From: Protea cynaroides
Lineage: Eukaryota; Streptophyta; Magnoliopsida; Proteales; Proteaceae
NCBI GenBank assembly: GCA_028583415.1
Contig: CM053267.1
Location: 21,087,814 to 21,151,813 of the forward strand
DNA length: 64,000 nucleotides
Direction of reading: 5' to 3'
The position numbers and the translations under genes are program-made. The notes under the pieces are model-generated. The model was not told where the DNA came from, ran no database searches, and worked only from the letters and a program-made list of their open reading frames with translations. Every line of letters starts with the position of its first letter. Within the stretch, counting starts at the first letter, position 1. This document shows, piece after piece, positions 1 through 10,794 of this stretch.

Positions 1-255
1 TGTAATTGATATTTTATTTACTTATGTCTCAGTTGATATAACATAATTTGATACTTTATTTATGATTATCACAGTTAGATTCCTGAGTTCATTTATTATT
101 AAGACTTCCGCTATTGTGTATTTATTCTGATTATGGTTGTGGATGTGTATGGTTTTATTTTCAATGGACACAGCCTATTAGAGATCCTGGTTGAACCGTT
201 GGTTTATTAGCGGTTCATCACACCGTTCTGAATGGTGTAGAATTGGGGTGTGACA
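1..255 (+). repeat. 3' end of element A 5' LTR
   Basis: Ends GGGGTGTGACA and is followed two bases later by the primer-binding site. It matches 21409-21704 of the 3' LTR. The rest of this LTR, including its promoter, is outside the window. Confidence 0.9.
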
Positions 256-257
256 AC

Positions 258-270
258 TTGGTATCAGAGC
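258..270 (+). other. Primer-binding site of element A
   Basis: TTGGTATCAGAGC is complementary to the 3' end of plant initiator-Met tRNA. It begins two bases after the LTR end, as usual for minus-strand priming in chromoviruses. Confidence 0.9.
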
Positions 271-456
271 TCTCAGGCCCTGTCTGTGAAACCAGGATAC
301 TTCCACAAAAGTTCGTGAACTGAGATAGGATAAAAATTTAAAAGATGTAATAATAACACAACATAAGCATCTGTGTTGTTTGATACAAAATTGAAAGAGA
401 ATAATGCATCTATTAAATGAGAAACAAATTTATATACAACCAAAAGAGTAACAAAC

Positions 457-457
<1 letters not shown>

Positions 458-545
<88 letters not shown>
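458..545. repeat. (TA)n microsatellite
   Basis: About 44 uninterrupted TA units between the PBS and the antisense ORF of A. The matching place in element B (around 8895) has only a few units, so the tract expanded after the copies separated. Confidence 0.95.
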
Positions 546-549
<4 letters not shown>

Positions 550-624
550 TATGACTAAGGCAGAGTACAGTCCACAACCCGGACAATTACTCTGAAGTAC
601 AAAAAGAAAGATAAAAAAAATACA

Positions 625-1890
625 TCAAGAAGCTAGAGGTGATGGGGGAGGCGGTGCCTCACGGTCTCTGTTATAATCCTCAGCATAGACTCTAGTCAGC
701 CAAGCTATCTGAGTCTGGGTCGTCTGGAGACTAGCTGTAAGATCAGCCACCCACTGGTCAGTCACGCACTGAGCATCCCTAAGCTCTCCCACCCACTGAT
801 CAGACACGCACTGAGCCTCTCGTATCTCATGCAATATTCCCATCATGTCATCAGAAGGTACATACGAAGGACTAGATGCATGTAAAGGACCAGCTGAATA
901 AGAAGGACCAGCTCCTGTAGCATGAGTAGGTGATGGAGGAGGTATGGCATCCACATCCATGTACAAACGATCGTCATCACCCCCATGAACCCCTGCTCCA
1001 GCGGCTGCTGCTGCTGCCTCAGCGTCAGCCATCTCCACTCGAGTACGTAGACGCACCAGAGCGTTCCTCTCCTCGTCGCTGACCTGGGCATCCCGCATGC
1101 CCATCTTGCAGATGGCCTCCCAATCTAAAGGTGACGAGAAGGATTTCTCCTGAATCCTCACATCCACCATGTCAACACCCAGGCGGGTCAGTAGCATAGA
1201 GATCATGCGTCCATATGGCAAGTTACCAGTATGACTGGGCAACGTAGCACTGATCATCGTCCGCATGATGATGTAAGGAAGACAGACGGGCTGCCTAGTA
1301 CAGATACAGTACAACAGATACTGGGTCAACTGGGAGATCCTCTCGTAATGTCCACTCTGAGGTATCAGGTTGTGCTGGATAATCTTGCAGTACACCTGAG
1401 GCTCTGGATGAAGATAGATCGCTTTCATCTCCCAGCGATCCTCTCTGATGATCTGGCGGTCAATCTCAGCTCTCATCTCCAATGAAAAGAACTTGGGCTC
1501 TCCGGGAGCACAGAACACTAAGGGGCCATTATATGAAATGCCCAACAAGTCAGCTAGCTGTCGATAATCAAATGAGATCTCGACCCCCTTGACGTAGCTG
1601 GTGATTCGAAGCTCTCTACCCCTCTCTGTATCATTGTAATCTCCCATCACCTGGAGATTATAGTAGAACTGTCTCACCAGATCCGGCCGAGTGCAGGCAT
1701 CATAGGTGATCACAGGAAGCCAACCCATGTCACCAAAAGCCCTCTCCACATCGAACAATGCCAGGCTAGCCAAGTCTACCTGGCGACCTCCCTCTACCTT
1801 CTTACGGGAATAGCGGGCATACTGTGTCTCCACCTTGTTAGAACGGAAGCGGAGTGGGTCATGAACCCTGGGTACTTTGGTACGAGCCAT
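625..1890 (-). CDS. Antisense accessory ORF of element A, plant-transposon-type protein
   Basis: An uninterrupted frame of about 421 residues running opposite to gag-pol, between PBS and gag. I start it at MARTKVPR because B keeps the same start and because a splice acceptor lies five bases upstream; the frame stays open to 1998 only by reading into the intron. Residues about 1-250 form a globular domain with LASLALFDVERAFGDMGWLP, SFDYRQLADLLGIS and LPYIIMRTMISATLP, resembling the 'putative plant transposon protein' domain common in plant annotations. Then come an Ala/Pro/Ser linker and a C-terminal coiled-coil-like part with about two copies of a 14-residue repeat (DAQCVTDQWVADL type). Function is unknown. 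It is intact although gag-pol of the same copy is wrecked. Confidence 0.75.
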   Translation of the reverse strand: MARTKVPRVHDPLRFRSNKVETQYARYSRKKVEGGRQVDLASLALFDVERAFGDMGWLPVITYDACTRPDLVRQFYYNLQVMGDYNDTERGRELRITSYVKGVEISFDYRQLADLLGISYNGPLVFCAPGEPKFFSLEMRAEIDRQIIREDRWEMKAIYLHPEPQVYCKIIQHNLIPQSGHYERISQLTQYLLYCICTRQPVCLPYIIMRTMISATLPSHTGNLPYGRMISMLLTRLGVDMVDVRIQEKSFSSPLDWEAICKMGMRDAQVSDEERNALVRLRTRVEMADAEAAAAAAGAGVHGGDDDRLYMDVDAIPPPSPTHATGAGPSYSAGPLHASSPSYVPSDDMMGILHEIREAQCVSDQWVGELRDAQCVTDQWVADLTASLQTTQTQIAWLTRVYAEDYNRDREAPPPPSPLAS

Positions 1891-1895
1891 AGTAT

Positions 1896-2339
1896 CTGCA
1901 AAAACAAAGAGAAATAGATATTGGGTTAGTAAAGATGAAAAAATCCAAAAATTTTGACAGTATAACGACATAAATTGATCGAAAGCCTCACTTTTCACCC
2001 ATGCACGTGGGCAGGAGGACTTATAAAGGTCTTAAACAATCCTGCAAGACTCATACAGTTGGAAATTTCATTTAAAGAGATCGAATTTGAAGAAATTTCA
2101 AGAAATTCAAAAATCTCGATAAATTAGGGCAAAAAATGGAAAAATTCAAGTTTCTCGATAACCAACCGAAAAAACTCAAATATTTTTTAGGGCTTTCATT
2201 CCTTGAGTCACCAACAACAAAAGCCCCCAATAAAAATCAAATTTTTACGATTGAAAAAAGTTTAATTTGAAGAAAACGAGTTAAATGAGCAAAAACCTAG
2301 CTAAGGAAATCTAAAAACATGAAAATGTAGAGAACATAC
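1896..2339 (-). other. 5' leader intron of the antisense gene (A)
   Basis: Read on the minus strand: donor CTACAG|GTATGT at 2339, then a TTTACTAACCC branch-point-like motif, a T-rich tract and acceptor TTTTTGCAG|AT at 1896. The ATG of the antisense ORF follows at once. D keeps the same donor (36134) and branch motif. No splicing data are available; this is read from consensus signals plus conservation. Confidence 0.6.
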
Positions 2340-2499
2340 CTGTAGACGAGGTGTAGACATCGAAATAAGAAGCAAATAGCACCAAAGAGTCTGAGTTGGC
2401 ACTGTAGCAACTCAGAGGGACGAGCCGAGTCGGAAAGGAGGAGGAAGAATGATTCAAAATCAGAAATAAAAACCTGATTTTTAGTCCGAGGGTCAGAGA

Positions 2500-2710
2500 A
2501 TTCGACCAAGACATCCGACCCCTCCTCCGACCCCCTCATCGACCCTCGGCTCTCGATAATCTGACAGAGAACCAGGGGTCGAACCCTGGGTCGGACATCC
2601 TCCGACCCCCTCATCGACCCCTGGCTCTCGGTGAGAATCAGTGATTTCTCAGGGTCACATACTGAGGGTCGGACATCCATCGACCCCCACCATCGACCCT
2701 GCAATGAAAA
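2500..2710. promoter_or_regulatory. GGGTCGA/TCGACCC motif block between antisense gene and gag (A)
   Basis: About ten copies of CGACCC or GGGTCG in both orientations in roughly 200 bp. The block sits immediately upstream of antisense exon 1 and upstream of gag. The same motif fills two blocks in each LTR of A, B, D and E. A regulatory role is inferred from position only. Confidence 0.5.
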
Positions 2711-2847
2711 TACAGCATTTTTGACAGAATGATCTAAAAATTTTGAAATTTTCATTTGTTAGTGGATTTAAAATATGAGAATGAAGTATATAATGATTTC
2801 CTCACATATTCTATGATTTTCAGGCATTCTCACTATCAGAACAGATA

Positions 2848-4113
2848 ATGGCTGGATGCAGAGTGACCAGACAAAGTCGAAACTCTATCCCACCACCACC
2901 ACCTGTGGGGGAAGACAGCCAGACACACCTGGAAACACAGGGGAATACGAACACAGCACCGTCCGTAATTAATGGGCAGACAAATCCTACAAATCTACCA
3001 GCTCCACCTACAGACCTGGCAATAGTCGTCCAGAATTTGGCCCAACAGCTGCAGTAAATACAACAGGTACAAGCTACTATGCAAGCTGCCATAGGCATGA
3101 CTTTTCCAGCTGCACAGACACCACCAATGCCAGCAGGACAGGCAAGCACAGTACCAGGGGAAAGAAACACAGTACCCCACGCACCTCAGAATCCCATTAT
3201 ACAGGCCCAAGTGTAGAATCCTGAGGTAGCTCAAGGTGGATATCAATACCAACCACCTATGTATGGGGCGTATGTCCCGCAACAACTAGACCACTCCAGA
3301 TTGGTGGAGTGTTTTCTTAAAATGAAGCCCAAAGAATTTAATGGCAAGCCAGCAGATCCTTTATGGTCGGCACACTGGGTTGACGAAATGGAAAGAAATT
3401 TATGATGATGACAGTAAATGAAGAAGAGAAAGTATTGTGTGCCACCTTTATGCTGAAAGGAGATGCACACCATTGGTGGAGGTCTACCAGGACATATTTA
3501 TTAACAAAGCACGCCCAACTGACTTTGGATATTTATAAGGAGGCATTCTTTGAGAAGTACTTTCCTAGAAGTTTCAGAGATTCTATGGAAAGAGAGTTCC
3601 TGAGTTTATATCAGGGACAGATGACTGTGGATGCATATCAACAGCGTTATGAGGAGTTGTTCTTCTTTGCACTCGCCAGTATGCAAGAGGAAAAAACCAA
3701 GACCCGAAGGTTCATCATGGGACTTAGGGGAAGCATCCACGAGCATGTTCTGGGACTTGAAAAGAAAATCTATAATGAAGCGGCACAAATTACTTGAGTG
3801 ATAGAGTCGAGCCAGAAAGAGAGCTACTTTGCTCAAAATAGGGGAATAAAAAGGCCTAATGGAAATTCTTACAATGGAGGGAACACCAAGATATTCAAAC
3901 CCTTCCGTACTCAAGCCTTTAATGCTATATCCAAGACTACCCCCGCAGCTCCACCGCAACAAAAGCAAGTCAGTGAAGGAATAAGATGTTTTAACTGCAA
4001 TCAAGTAGGGCATGTCGCAAGAGAGTGTACTAAGCCCAAAAAGCAACTACATCAAGGAAGAGTTTATGTTGTTACATCTGAGGATGCTACCGCATCGCCT
4101 GATGTGGTCACAG
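2848..4113 (+). pseudogene. gag: gag of element A (broken)
   Basis: Capsid/nucleocapsid polyprotein of a Tekay element. It starts MAGCRVTRQSR 24 bases after splice acceptor TTTTCAG (ends 2823). It then has a Pro-rich N-terminus, the retrotransposon gag core (LCATFMLKGDAHHWW, FFEKYFPRSFRDSMEREFL, QGQMTVDAYQQRYEELFF) and a zinc knuckle CFNCNQVGHVARECTK near 3990-4035. Lesions: TAA after NLAQQLQ (3055), a later TAG, a one-base deletion near 3400 and TGA at 3795. It joins protease directly at GTCACAG|GTATCG, where B, D and F carry an intron. Confidence 0.9.
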
Positions 4114-6465
4114 GTATCGTACCTAATAATGGCATTCCCGCCAGAGTACTCTTTGATTCAGGAGCTACTCATTCTTTTATATCTGTGTCATTTGGAAAGA
4201 AACTAAATCTACCCCTCAAATCCTTAGACTACAAACTACTTGTACGATCACCTATGGGATTAGAAGTGGAGTTAGAAAAATGTTATGGACCATGTCCAGT
4301 TCTTATTGATGAAAAGACTTTGGATGCAACCTTGATCCAATTTGAGATGGCAGACTTTGACGTCATCTTGGGAATGGACTGGTTAGCTCGGTATTCTGCA
4401 AACCTATTGTGTGCCGAAAAGAAGCTGACATTTAAAGACAAAGAAGGAGCAGAGTTCAGTTTTTTGGGAACCAAACTTCCCCGTAAACAAAAGCTCATAC
4501 TCTCTGCATTAAAGGCTAGGAAGTGCCTTGAGAAAGGAGCAGTTGGGTATCTAGTATTTGTGGTCGATCTTACCAAAGAAGCACCACGAATGGAGGATAT
4601 TGATGTCGTGCGTGACTATCTAGATGTATTTCTTGAAGAACTACCAGGATTACCGCCCGACCGCGCTACAGAGTTTGTTATAGATCTGATACCCGGAGCC
4701 GCACCAATATCTAAAGCACCTTATCGAATGGCTCCTACTGAATTGAAGGAATTAAAAGTACAACTACAAGAACTGCTGGACAAGGGTTACATCCGACCGA
4801 GCATATCACCATGGGGAGCGCCAGTATTATTCGTAAAGAAGAAGGACGATAGCGTTCGATTGTGTATAGACTACCGAGAACTGAATAAACTGACAATCAA
4901 GAATCGGTATCCATTGTCTCGGATCGATGACTTGTTCGATCAGTTGCAAGGTGTCAAAGTGTTCTCCAAGATCGATCCTCGGTCAGGCTACCATCAGTTG
5001 AAGATTAAGGACGGTGATATCCCCAAGACAGCATTCAGGACCAGATATGGACATTATGAATTTTTGGTCATGTCTTTCGGATTGACGAACGCACCAGCCA
5101 CCTTTATAGAACTTATGAATTGGGTATTCCACAATATGTTGGATACGTAGGTTATTGTATTCATCGATGATATATTGGTCTACTCTAAAGGCGAGGAAAC
5201 TCATATAAAGAATCTAAATGCCGCTCTGCAGCGATTACTGAAGGAGAAGCTCTACGCCAAATTTACAAAGTGTGAGTTTTGGCTAAAGGAAGTCACTTTT
5301 CTAGGCCATGTTGTATCCGCTGAAGGAATTAAAGTGGATCCTAGCAAGATCGAAGCTATTGTGAAGTGGGAAGCACCGAAGAGCGTTGTAAAAATTAAAA
5401 GTTTCTTAGGTCTAGCTGGGTATTATCGACGATTTATGGAAGACTATTCCCGAATTGATGTACCTCTTACCATTTTGACTAAGAAGGATGAAAAGTTTGT
5501 GTGGACTGATAAATGCGAGAAGAGTTTCCAAACATTGAAGGCTAGATTGATATCAGCTCTAATCTTGATCATTCCGATTCCAGGACAGCCATTTATTTTG
5601 TACACTGATGCGTCAGGACTGGGATTAAGATGTGTACTTATGCAAGGAGAACAAGTAATTGCTTATGCCTCAAGACAATTGAAGACACATGAGAAGAACT
5701 ATCCCACTCATGATTTGGAATTAGCGGAAGTAGTACATGCTGTCAAAATATGGAGACATTACTTGTACAGAGAGAAATTTCAGATTAAATCAGATCATAA
5801 GAGTCTTACTTACCTCTTTAATCAGAAGGAGTTGAATATGAGATAAAGAAGATGGCTGAAACTATTGAAAGACTATGATTGTGATATCCAGTATCATCCG
5901 GGAAAAGTTAATGTGGTTGCGGACACACTGAGTAGAAAGGCAATGATGAAATCTCAAGAAGAGGTTAGCACCACTGCTGCACTGAGTACTACCGGAAAAG
6001 TATTCAATTACGATAACGAGCAGTTTGTGATAGATGTACTGGGTGAATCAACCAACCAAAGGTTTATCCATCGGTTTGCAAATATGTTCGCCACATTGAA
6101 GATTGTACCCGATATACTTGATGAAGTGAAAACAGTGATTAAATCAGATCCTTATCTAAGAACGGTACAAGAAGACATCAAAAAAGGTAGGACTACACCT
6201 GAGTTCTCCTTAGATGATGAAAGGGTACTCAATTACAAAGGAAGGATATGTGTACCTGAAATAGAAAGTTTGGATATTAGACACCGACTAATAAAGGAAG
6301 CCCATACCACCGCCTATTCGATACACCCTGGAAGTATAAAAATATATCATGACCTAAAGAAATTATATTGATGGAGGGGAATGAAAGCAGATATAGCCAA
6401 GTTCGTATCTCAATGCCTAAATTGTCAGAAGGGGAAAGCTGAACGATAAAGACCAGCAGGACTAT
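4114..6465 (+). pseudogene. pol: pol of element A, 5' part: protease, RT, RNase H, integrase zinc finger
   Basis: Protease active site LFDSGATHSFIS near 4150. RT with VRLCIDYRELNKL, FSKIDPRSGYHQLKIKDGD and the catalytic FIDDILVYSK near 5160. RNase H with LYTDASGLGL and IKSDHKSL. Then the HHCC finger of integrase (IHPGSIKIYHDLKKLY, CLNCQK). Stops at 5150 (TCG to TAG just before the catalytic Asp pair), 5846, 6371 and 6449 disable it. The frame is cut at 6465 by element B; integrase continues at 18220. Confidence 0.9.
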
Positions 6466-6840
6466 TGTAAGACCCGTATCAAACTAACCCGGTCTTACCA
6501 CCCTGAACCAGGTCTACCCATCATGGTCAAACCAAATGGATCACGTGCATGAAGGAGATCACGATCCCAGGTATTAAACTGACCCAAAAACACTCAAAAT
6601 AAGGGGAGGGTCGCATACCCAGTAAGGGAGGGTCGGACCCCCCCAGTATAAAAGTCAGATCCCCAGTGTTTACATGGGGGGTCGGACATTTTAAGGACCA
6701 GGGGTCAACGGGATCTCCGACCCCCCTATCGACCCCCGATAGTCGGTAAAAATAGTTCGAAACTAAAATTAGGAAACCTTCTTAATTTCAATGGGATTCC
6801 TTCCTAATCTCAATGGGACTTATTTTAGAAGTTTCTACTC

Positions 6841-6849
6841 TATAAATAG
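6841..6849 (+). promoter_or_regulatory. TATA box in element B 5' LTR
   Basis: TATAAATAG in the context CTCTATAAATAGGACG, conserved in A (19719), B 3' LTR (16309), E (33542), D (27-28 kb and 40209, minus strand) and, as TATAAATA, in F. It fixes the likely transcription start about 30 nt downstream. Confidence 0.75.
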
Positions 6850-8194
6850 GACGTCCCTAAGCCTCTTTCACTCCTTTTACAACCCTAATTGGATTTAGAG
6901 AAAGAGAAGAGAAGGAAGAGAAGGAAAGTGGAGAAGAAGACCAAGGAGAAGGGATTCAGAGGAAGAAGCATACTTCTCAGGTATGGATACAATCTCCATG
7001 AATTTCTTAAGACCTTAGAGTAGATAATGAAGAGGGGATTATCTAGGAAGAACCCAAATCATCCACCCATAGTTAGGTTTTCATGGAAAACCATGGGGGA
7101 AATCATGAAAGCCATGTAGGTGAATAAACCATGGTTCTAGGTCATAGAACATGTGTGGAATGGACTGTAGGATCAAGCCATAGGACCCCAAACACGAAGA
7201 ATGGACTGAAGGATAAAAAATTGACAAAACCCACAGGGGGTCGCATGGGGGGTCGATGGCCAATCGACCCTACCAGACCCTGAGCATCGACCCCCAGTGT
7301 TCGGAAAGTCCTGAATAGGGGTGGTCGCACCCAGGGTCGATCAAGACTCTGACCCTAGCATCGACCCCCAGTTAGCAGCATGCTTTTTAAAGTCCAAATT
7401 AATTTTAATTAAATTATATCGACTTGGTTAGGTTTTCTAGAGATATAATATCGATATATTTCTTGAGGACTTACGATCAAGTAAAGGTGAGGAAACAAGA
7501 TCTAAACTAATTGGTTAATAACAAACTGTTTTTATTTCTTGAGTCCAATGCTATGCTTGATTCTATGTGAATATGCTTGTAATGTGCATACAACATGTCA
7601 TCCAATATTTCTATTATTTGTTTCATGCATATTTACTTTTGTGTTTATAACATGATGATGATGATGATGATGATAGGAATAGGCATGTGAATGTATGTGT
7701 GTGGTTGGTGTACTTGATGCGAGCGACTATCAGGGGGGGTGTCATAGGTCGGGCCTCAGCACTCTAGCATCGTCGTATCGCCATTACTTTAGCAAAACTA
7801 TTACGTCGTAGAGTATCAGGGGAGGTGGTCTCGGTCCTTGTAGTCTCTGACTCTATCGGGGGGCCTTAGCTCTATCTCTATGGGCGTTTTGAGGGATGTT
7901 GGGGTGAGGCCTTGGATACACTGTTTGGCATTAGGATTGGTTAGTTGTGAGCCCAGTTTGCAAGCCCTCGCCAGCAGGGTCTTACGTGTTGGTAGGGCAC
8001 TGTACAGCAATAAACGTTAACCTTTGTTGTACAATGTTCATGGTAGGGTGGATGGGGACGACAATAAACGTTAACCTTTGGGCAGACTTTCATACCCTGT
8101 GTATAGAGGAGAGGTCAATAAACGTTAATCTTTTACCACCGAACCTTTCTATTGTGCATTGCAAATTATAAACCAAACCAAAGATATCTATTGA

Positions 8195-8413
8195 ATGCAT
8201 GCATATGTATTGTTGTATTGTTTTGTTTGCTCACTGAGCCATGATGTATGCTCACCCTCTCGACGTCGAATATTTTTAGTTGATTATGCAGGTACTACCA
8301 TCGAAGATTATGTCAACGCTCCAGTGTACGGGCACATGGCAGCGATAGAAGTTGAAGACGAAGTGGATACGTATGACTCCTCTTGCGAGTGCAACTCATG
8401 CGTATTCGATTAG
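8195..8413 (+). CDS. Conserved LTR-encoded mini-ORF (B 5' LTR)
   Basis: A 72-residue frame in U5 of the LTR. The conserved part is the last 41 residues, starting AGTTIEDYVNAPVYG and ending DSSCECNSCVFD then stop. The stretch aligns without gaps, to the same stop, with the LTR of the diverged element F (AGYTVDDYVNALAYG...DASCECPFCMYL). Most differences between copies fall at third codon positions (ACT/ACC, GAT/GAC, TAT/TAC). An acceptor-like TTTTTAG or GCAG just upstream suggests it could be a terminal exon. No family is recognised and no function is assigned; the true start is uncertain. Confidence 0.55.
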   Translation: MHAYVLLYCFVCSLSHDVCSPSRRRIFLVDYAGTTIEDYVNAPVYGHMAAIEVEDEVDTYDSSCECNSCVFD

Positions 8414-8698
8414 ATTTTTAATTTAAGTATTTGGATTTAGTAAAGACTTGTAATTGATATTTATTTATGTCTTAGTTGATACAGAATAATTTGCTATTTA
8501 AATATGATTATCACATCTAGATTTCTCAGTTCATTCTACTATAAGACTTTCGTTATTGTGTATTTACTCTGATTATGAATGTGGATGTATGGGGTTTAGA
8601 TAACACGGATATAGCCTACTCGAGATCCTAGTTGAACCGTTGGTTTGCTAGCGGTTCATTACACCATTCTGAATAGTACAGAATTGGGGTGTGACAAC

Positions 8699-8711
8699 TT
8701 GGTATCAGAGC
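8699..8711 (+). other. Primer-binding site of element B
   Basis: TTGGTATCAGAGC, two bases after the LTR end, complementary to initiator-Met tRNA. Confidence 0.9.
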
Positions 8712-8975
8712 ATCTCCGGCATTGTCCGCTAAACTAGCATACCTTTACGACGAATTGTGAACTGGGATAGGATAAAAGTAAAAACTGTAATATTAACACA
8801 CTATAAGCACAAGTGATGTTTGAAACCAAACTTGGAAAGAGAATAATGCATCTATTAAAGGGAGAATAATTTTAAATACAATGAGAGAGAAACAAACGTA
8901 TATAAATAACTAAAGTAGAGTATAGTCCACAACCCGGACTGTTACTCTGTAGTACAAGAAAGAAAATAACTACAA

Positions 8976-10264
8976 TCATGAAGCTGGAGGTAAAGGAGGA
9001 GGTGGGGCCTCACAGTCTCTGTCATAATCCTCAGTGTAGACTCTAGTCAACCAGGCTACCTGAGTCTAGGTCGTCTGAAGACTAGCTGTGAGACCAGTCA
9101 ACCGCTGATCAGTCACGCGCTGAGCACCCAAAAGCTCCTCGATATGCATATCTGACCGACGCTGAGCATCTATGTGCTCTCCCATCCTCAGATCAGATCT
9201 GTGCTGAGCCTCTCTGATCTCATGCAATATCCCCATCATATCAGAAGGTGGGTGTGAAGGACCAGCCGCATAAGAAGTACTAGCTCCAGCAGCATGTGTA
9301 GGTGAAGGAGGTGGTATGGAGTCCACATCCATGTACAGACAGTCATCATCACCAGCAGGCTCCCCATGAACTCCAGCGGCTGCTACTGCTGCCTCAGCGT
9401 CAGCCATCTCTACGCGAGTGCGAGTGCACACCATCGCGTTCCTCTCCTCATCACTGACCTGGGCATCCCGCATGCCCATCTTACAAATAGCCTCCCAATC
9501 CAGAGGCGATGAGAAGGATTTCTCCTGAATCTTCTCATCCAATAAGTGAACCCCCAGGCGGGTAAACAAGGTAGTGATCATGCGTCCGTAAGGAAGGTTG
9601 CTCATGTGACTGGGCAATGTGGCACTGATCATGGTACGCATGATGATGTATGGAAGGCAGACAGGCTGCCTAGTGCATATACAGTATAGGAGATACTGGG
9701 TCAGCTGGGAGACCCTCTCGTAATGACCACTCTGCGGTATCAGGTTATGCAGAATGATCTTGCAGTATACCCGTGGATCAGAATGTATATAACACGCCCT
9801 CTTCTGCCAGCGATCAGGTCGAATGAGCTGACTATCGATCTCGGCCCTCATCTGTAGAGAGAAGAACTGGGGCTCTCCAGGAGCACAGAAAATCATGGGG
9901 CCAGCATAGGAAATACCCAATAGGTCAGCCAGCTGCCGATAATCAAATGAGATGTCAACTCCCTTGACGTAGCTCGTGATACGCAGCTCATCACCCCTCT
10001 CCACATCATTGTAATCCCCCACCACCTGGAGGTTACAATAGAACTAGCGTACCAACTCCGGGCAGGTACAGGCATCATAAGTGATGACAGGGAGCCATCC
10101 CATATCACCAAATGCTCTCTCCACATTGAACAAGGCTAACTCAGCCAAGTTCACCTTGCGACCTCCCTCTACCTTCTTGCGAGCGTAGTGGCATACTATG
10201 CCTCGGCTTCGTTGGAACGGAAATGAAGACGGTCGCGAACTCTAGGTACCTTGGTACGAGCCAT
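8976..10264 (-). pseudogene. Antisense accessory ORF of element B (broken N-terminus)
   Basis: Homologue of the antisense ORF in A with the same start (MARTKVPR) and the same end (APPPPLPPAS then stop). The block from VVGDYNDVERG to TASLQTT is open for about 319 residues. Upstream of it are a frameshift and TAG in the YARYSRKK segment (about 10190) and a stop after CPELVR (about 10045). Another stop (9075) precedes the last segment. The C-terminal 14-residue repeat is present about three times and is more diverged than in D. Confidence 0.8.
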
Positions 10265-10794
10265 AGTATCTGTAAATAAGAAAGAAAAACAAATAATGGG
10301 TTAGTAGAGAGTAAAAATCCAAAATTTTGACATTATAACGACGTAAGTTGGCCAAAAGCCTCACTTTTCACCCATACACGTGGGCAAGAGGACTTACGTA
10401 GGTTCTAAACTATCCTGCAATACTCATACAATTGGAAATTCTAGCTAACGGAATTCAATTTGAATAAATTTTGAGAAATTCAAAAATCTTGACAATTTAG
10501 GGCAAAAAGTGAAAATTTCGAGTTTCTCGATAACCAACCAATGAAACTCGAATATTTTTGAGGGCTTTCGTCCATTGACTCACCAATAACAAAAGCCCCA
10601 ATAAAAATCAAATTTTTAAGGCTGAAAAAAGTTTAATTTGAAGAAAACGAGATATACGGGTGAAAACCTAGAAAAGAAAACCTAAAAACATGTAAAGGTA
10701 AGATACATACATGTAGGGAAGGAGACGAGTTGAAACGGAGGAGGAAGAATGGAAAATGAACTCAGAATCGGACCTTAAAAATCTAATTTTTGGT

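Larger units (their letters stand above)
6466..8696 (+). repeat. Element B 5' LTR
   Basis: Starts TGTAAGACCCGTATC, ends GGGGTGTGACA. Features in order: an inverted repeat at the very start (GTAAGACC...GGTCTTAC); a GGGTCGA block (6605-6745); TATA box (6841); an AUG-free purine-rich leader ending in donor CAG|GTATGG (6980); a second GGGTCGA block (7235-7370); (ATG)n near 7662; a GCTCTATCTCTAT motif; and a conserved short ORF ending at 8413. The promoter is near the LTR start, so U5 is very long (about 1.8 kb). Confidence 0.9.

Noticed and set aside
258..270. tRNA gene signal.
   Set aside because: Only the 3' end of initiator-Met tRNA is matched; it is a primer-binding site. No complete tRNA or rRNA gene was recognised in the window.
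2297..2755. Minus-strand 152-residue frame with GSMRGSEDVRP repeats.
   Set aside because: It is a translation of the GGGTCGA motif block with no conserved protein in B or D. Part overlaps antisense exon 1.
7947..8171. Open frame with repeated INVNL peptides in B LTR.
   Set aside because: It comes from the recurring AATAAACGTTAACCTTT motif in U5. It is not in the register of the conserved ORF and is not kept in A.
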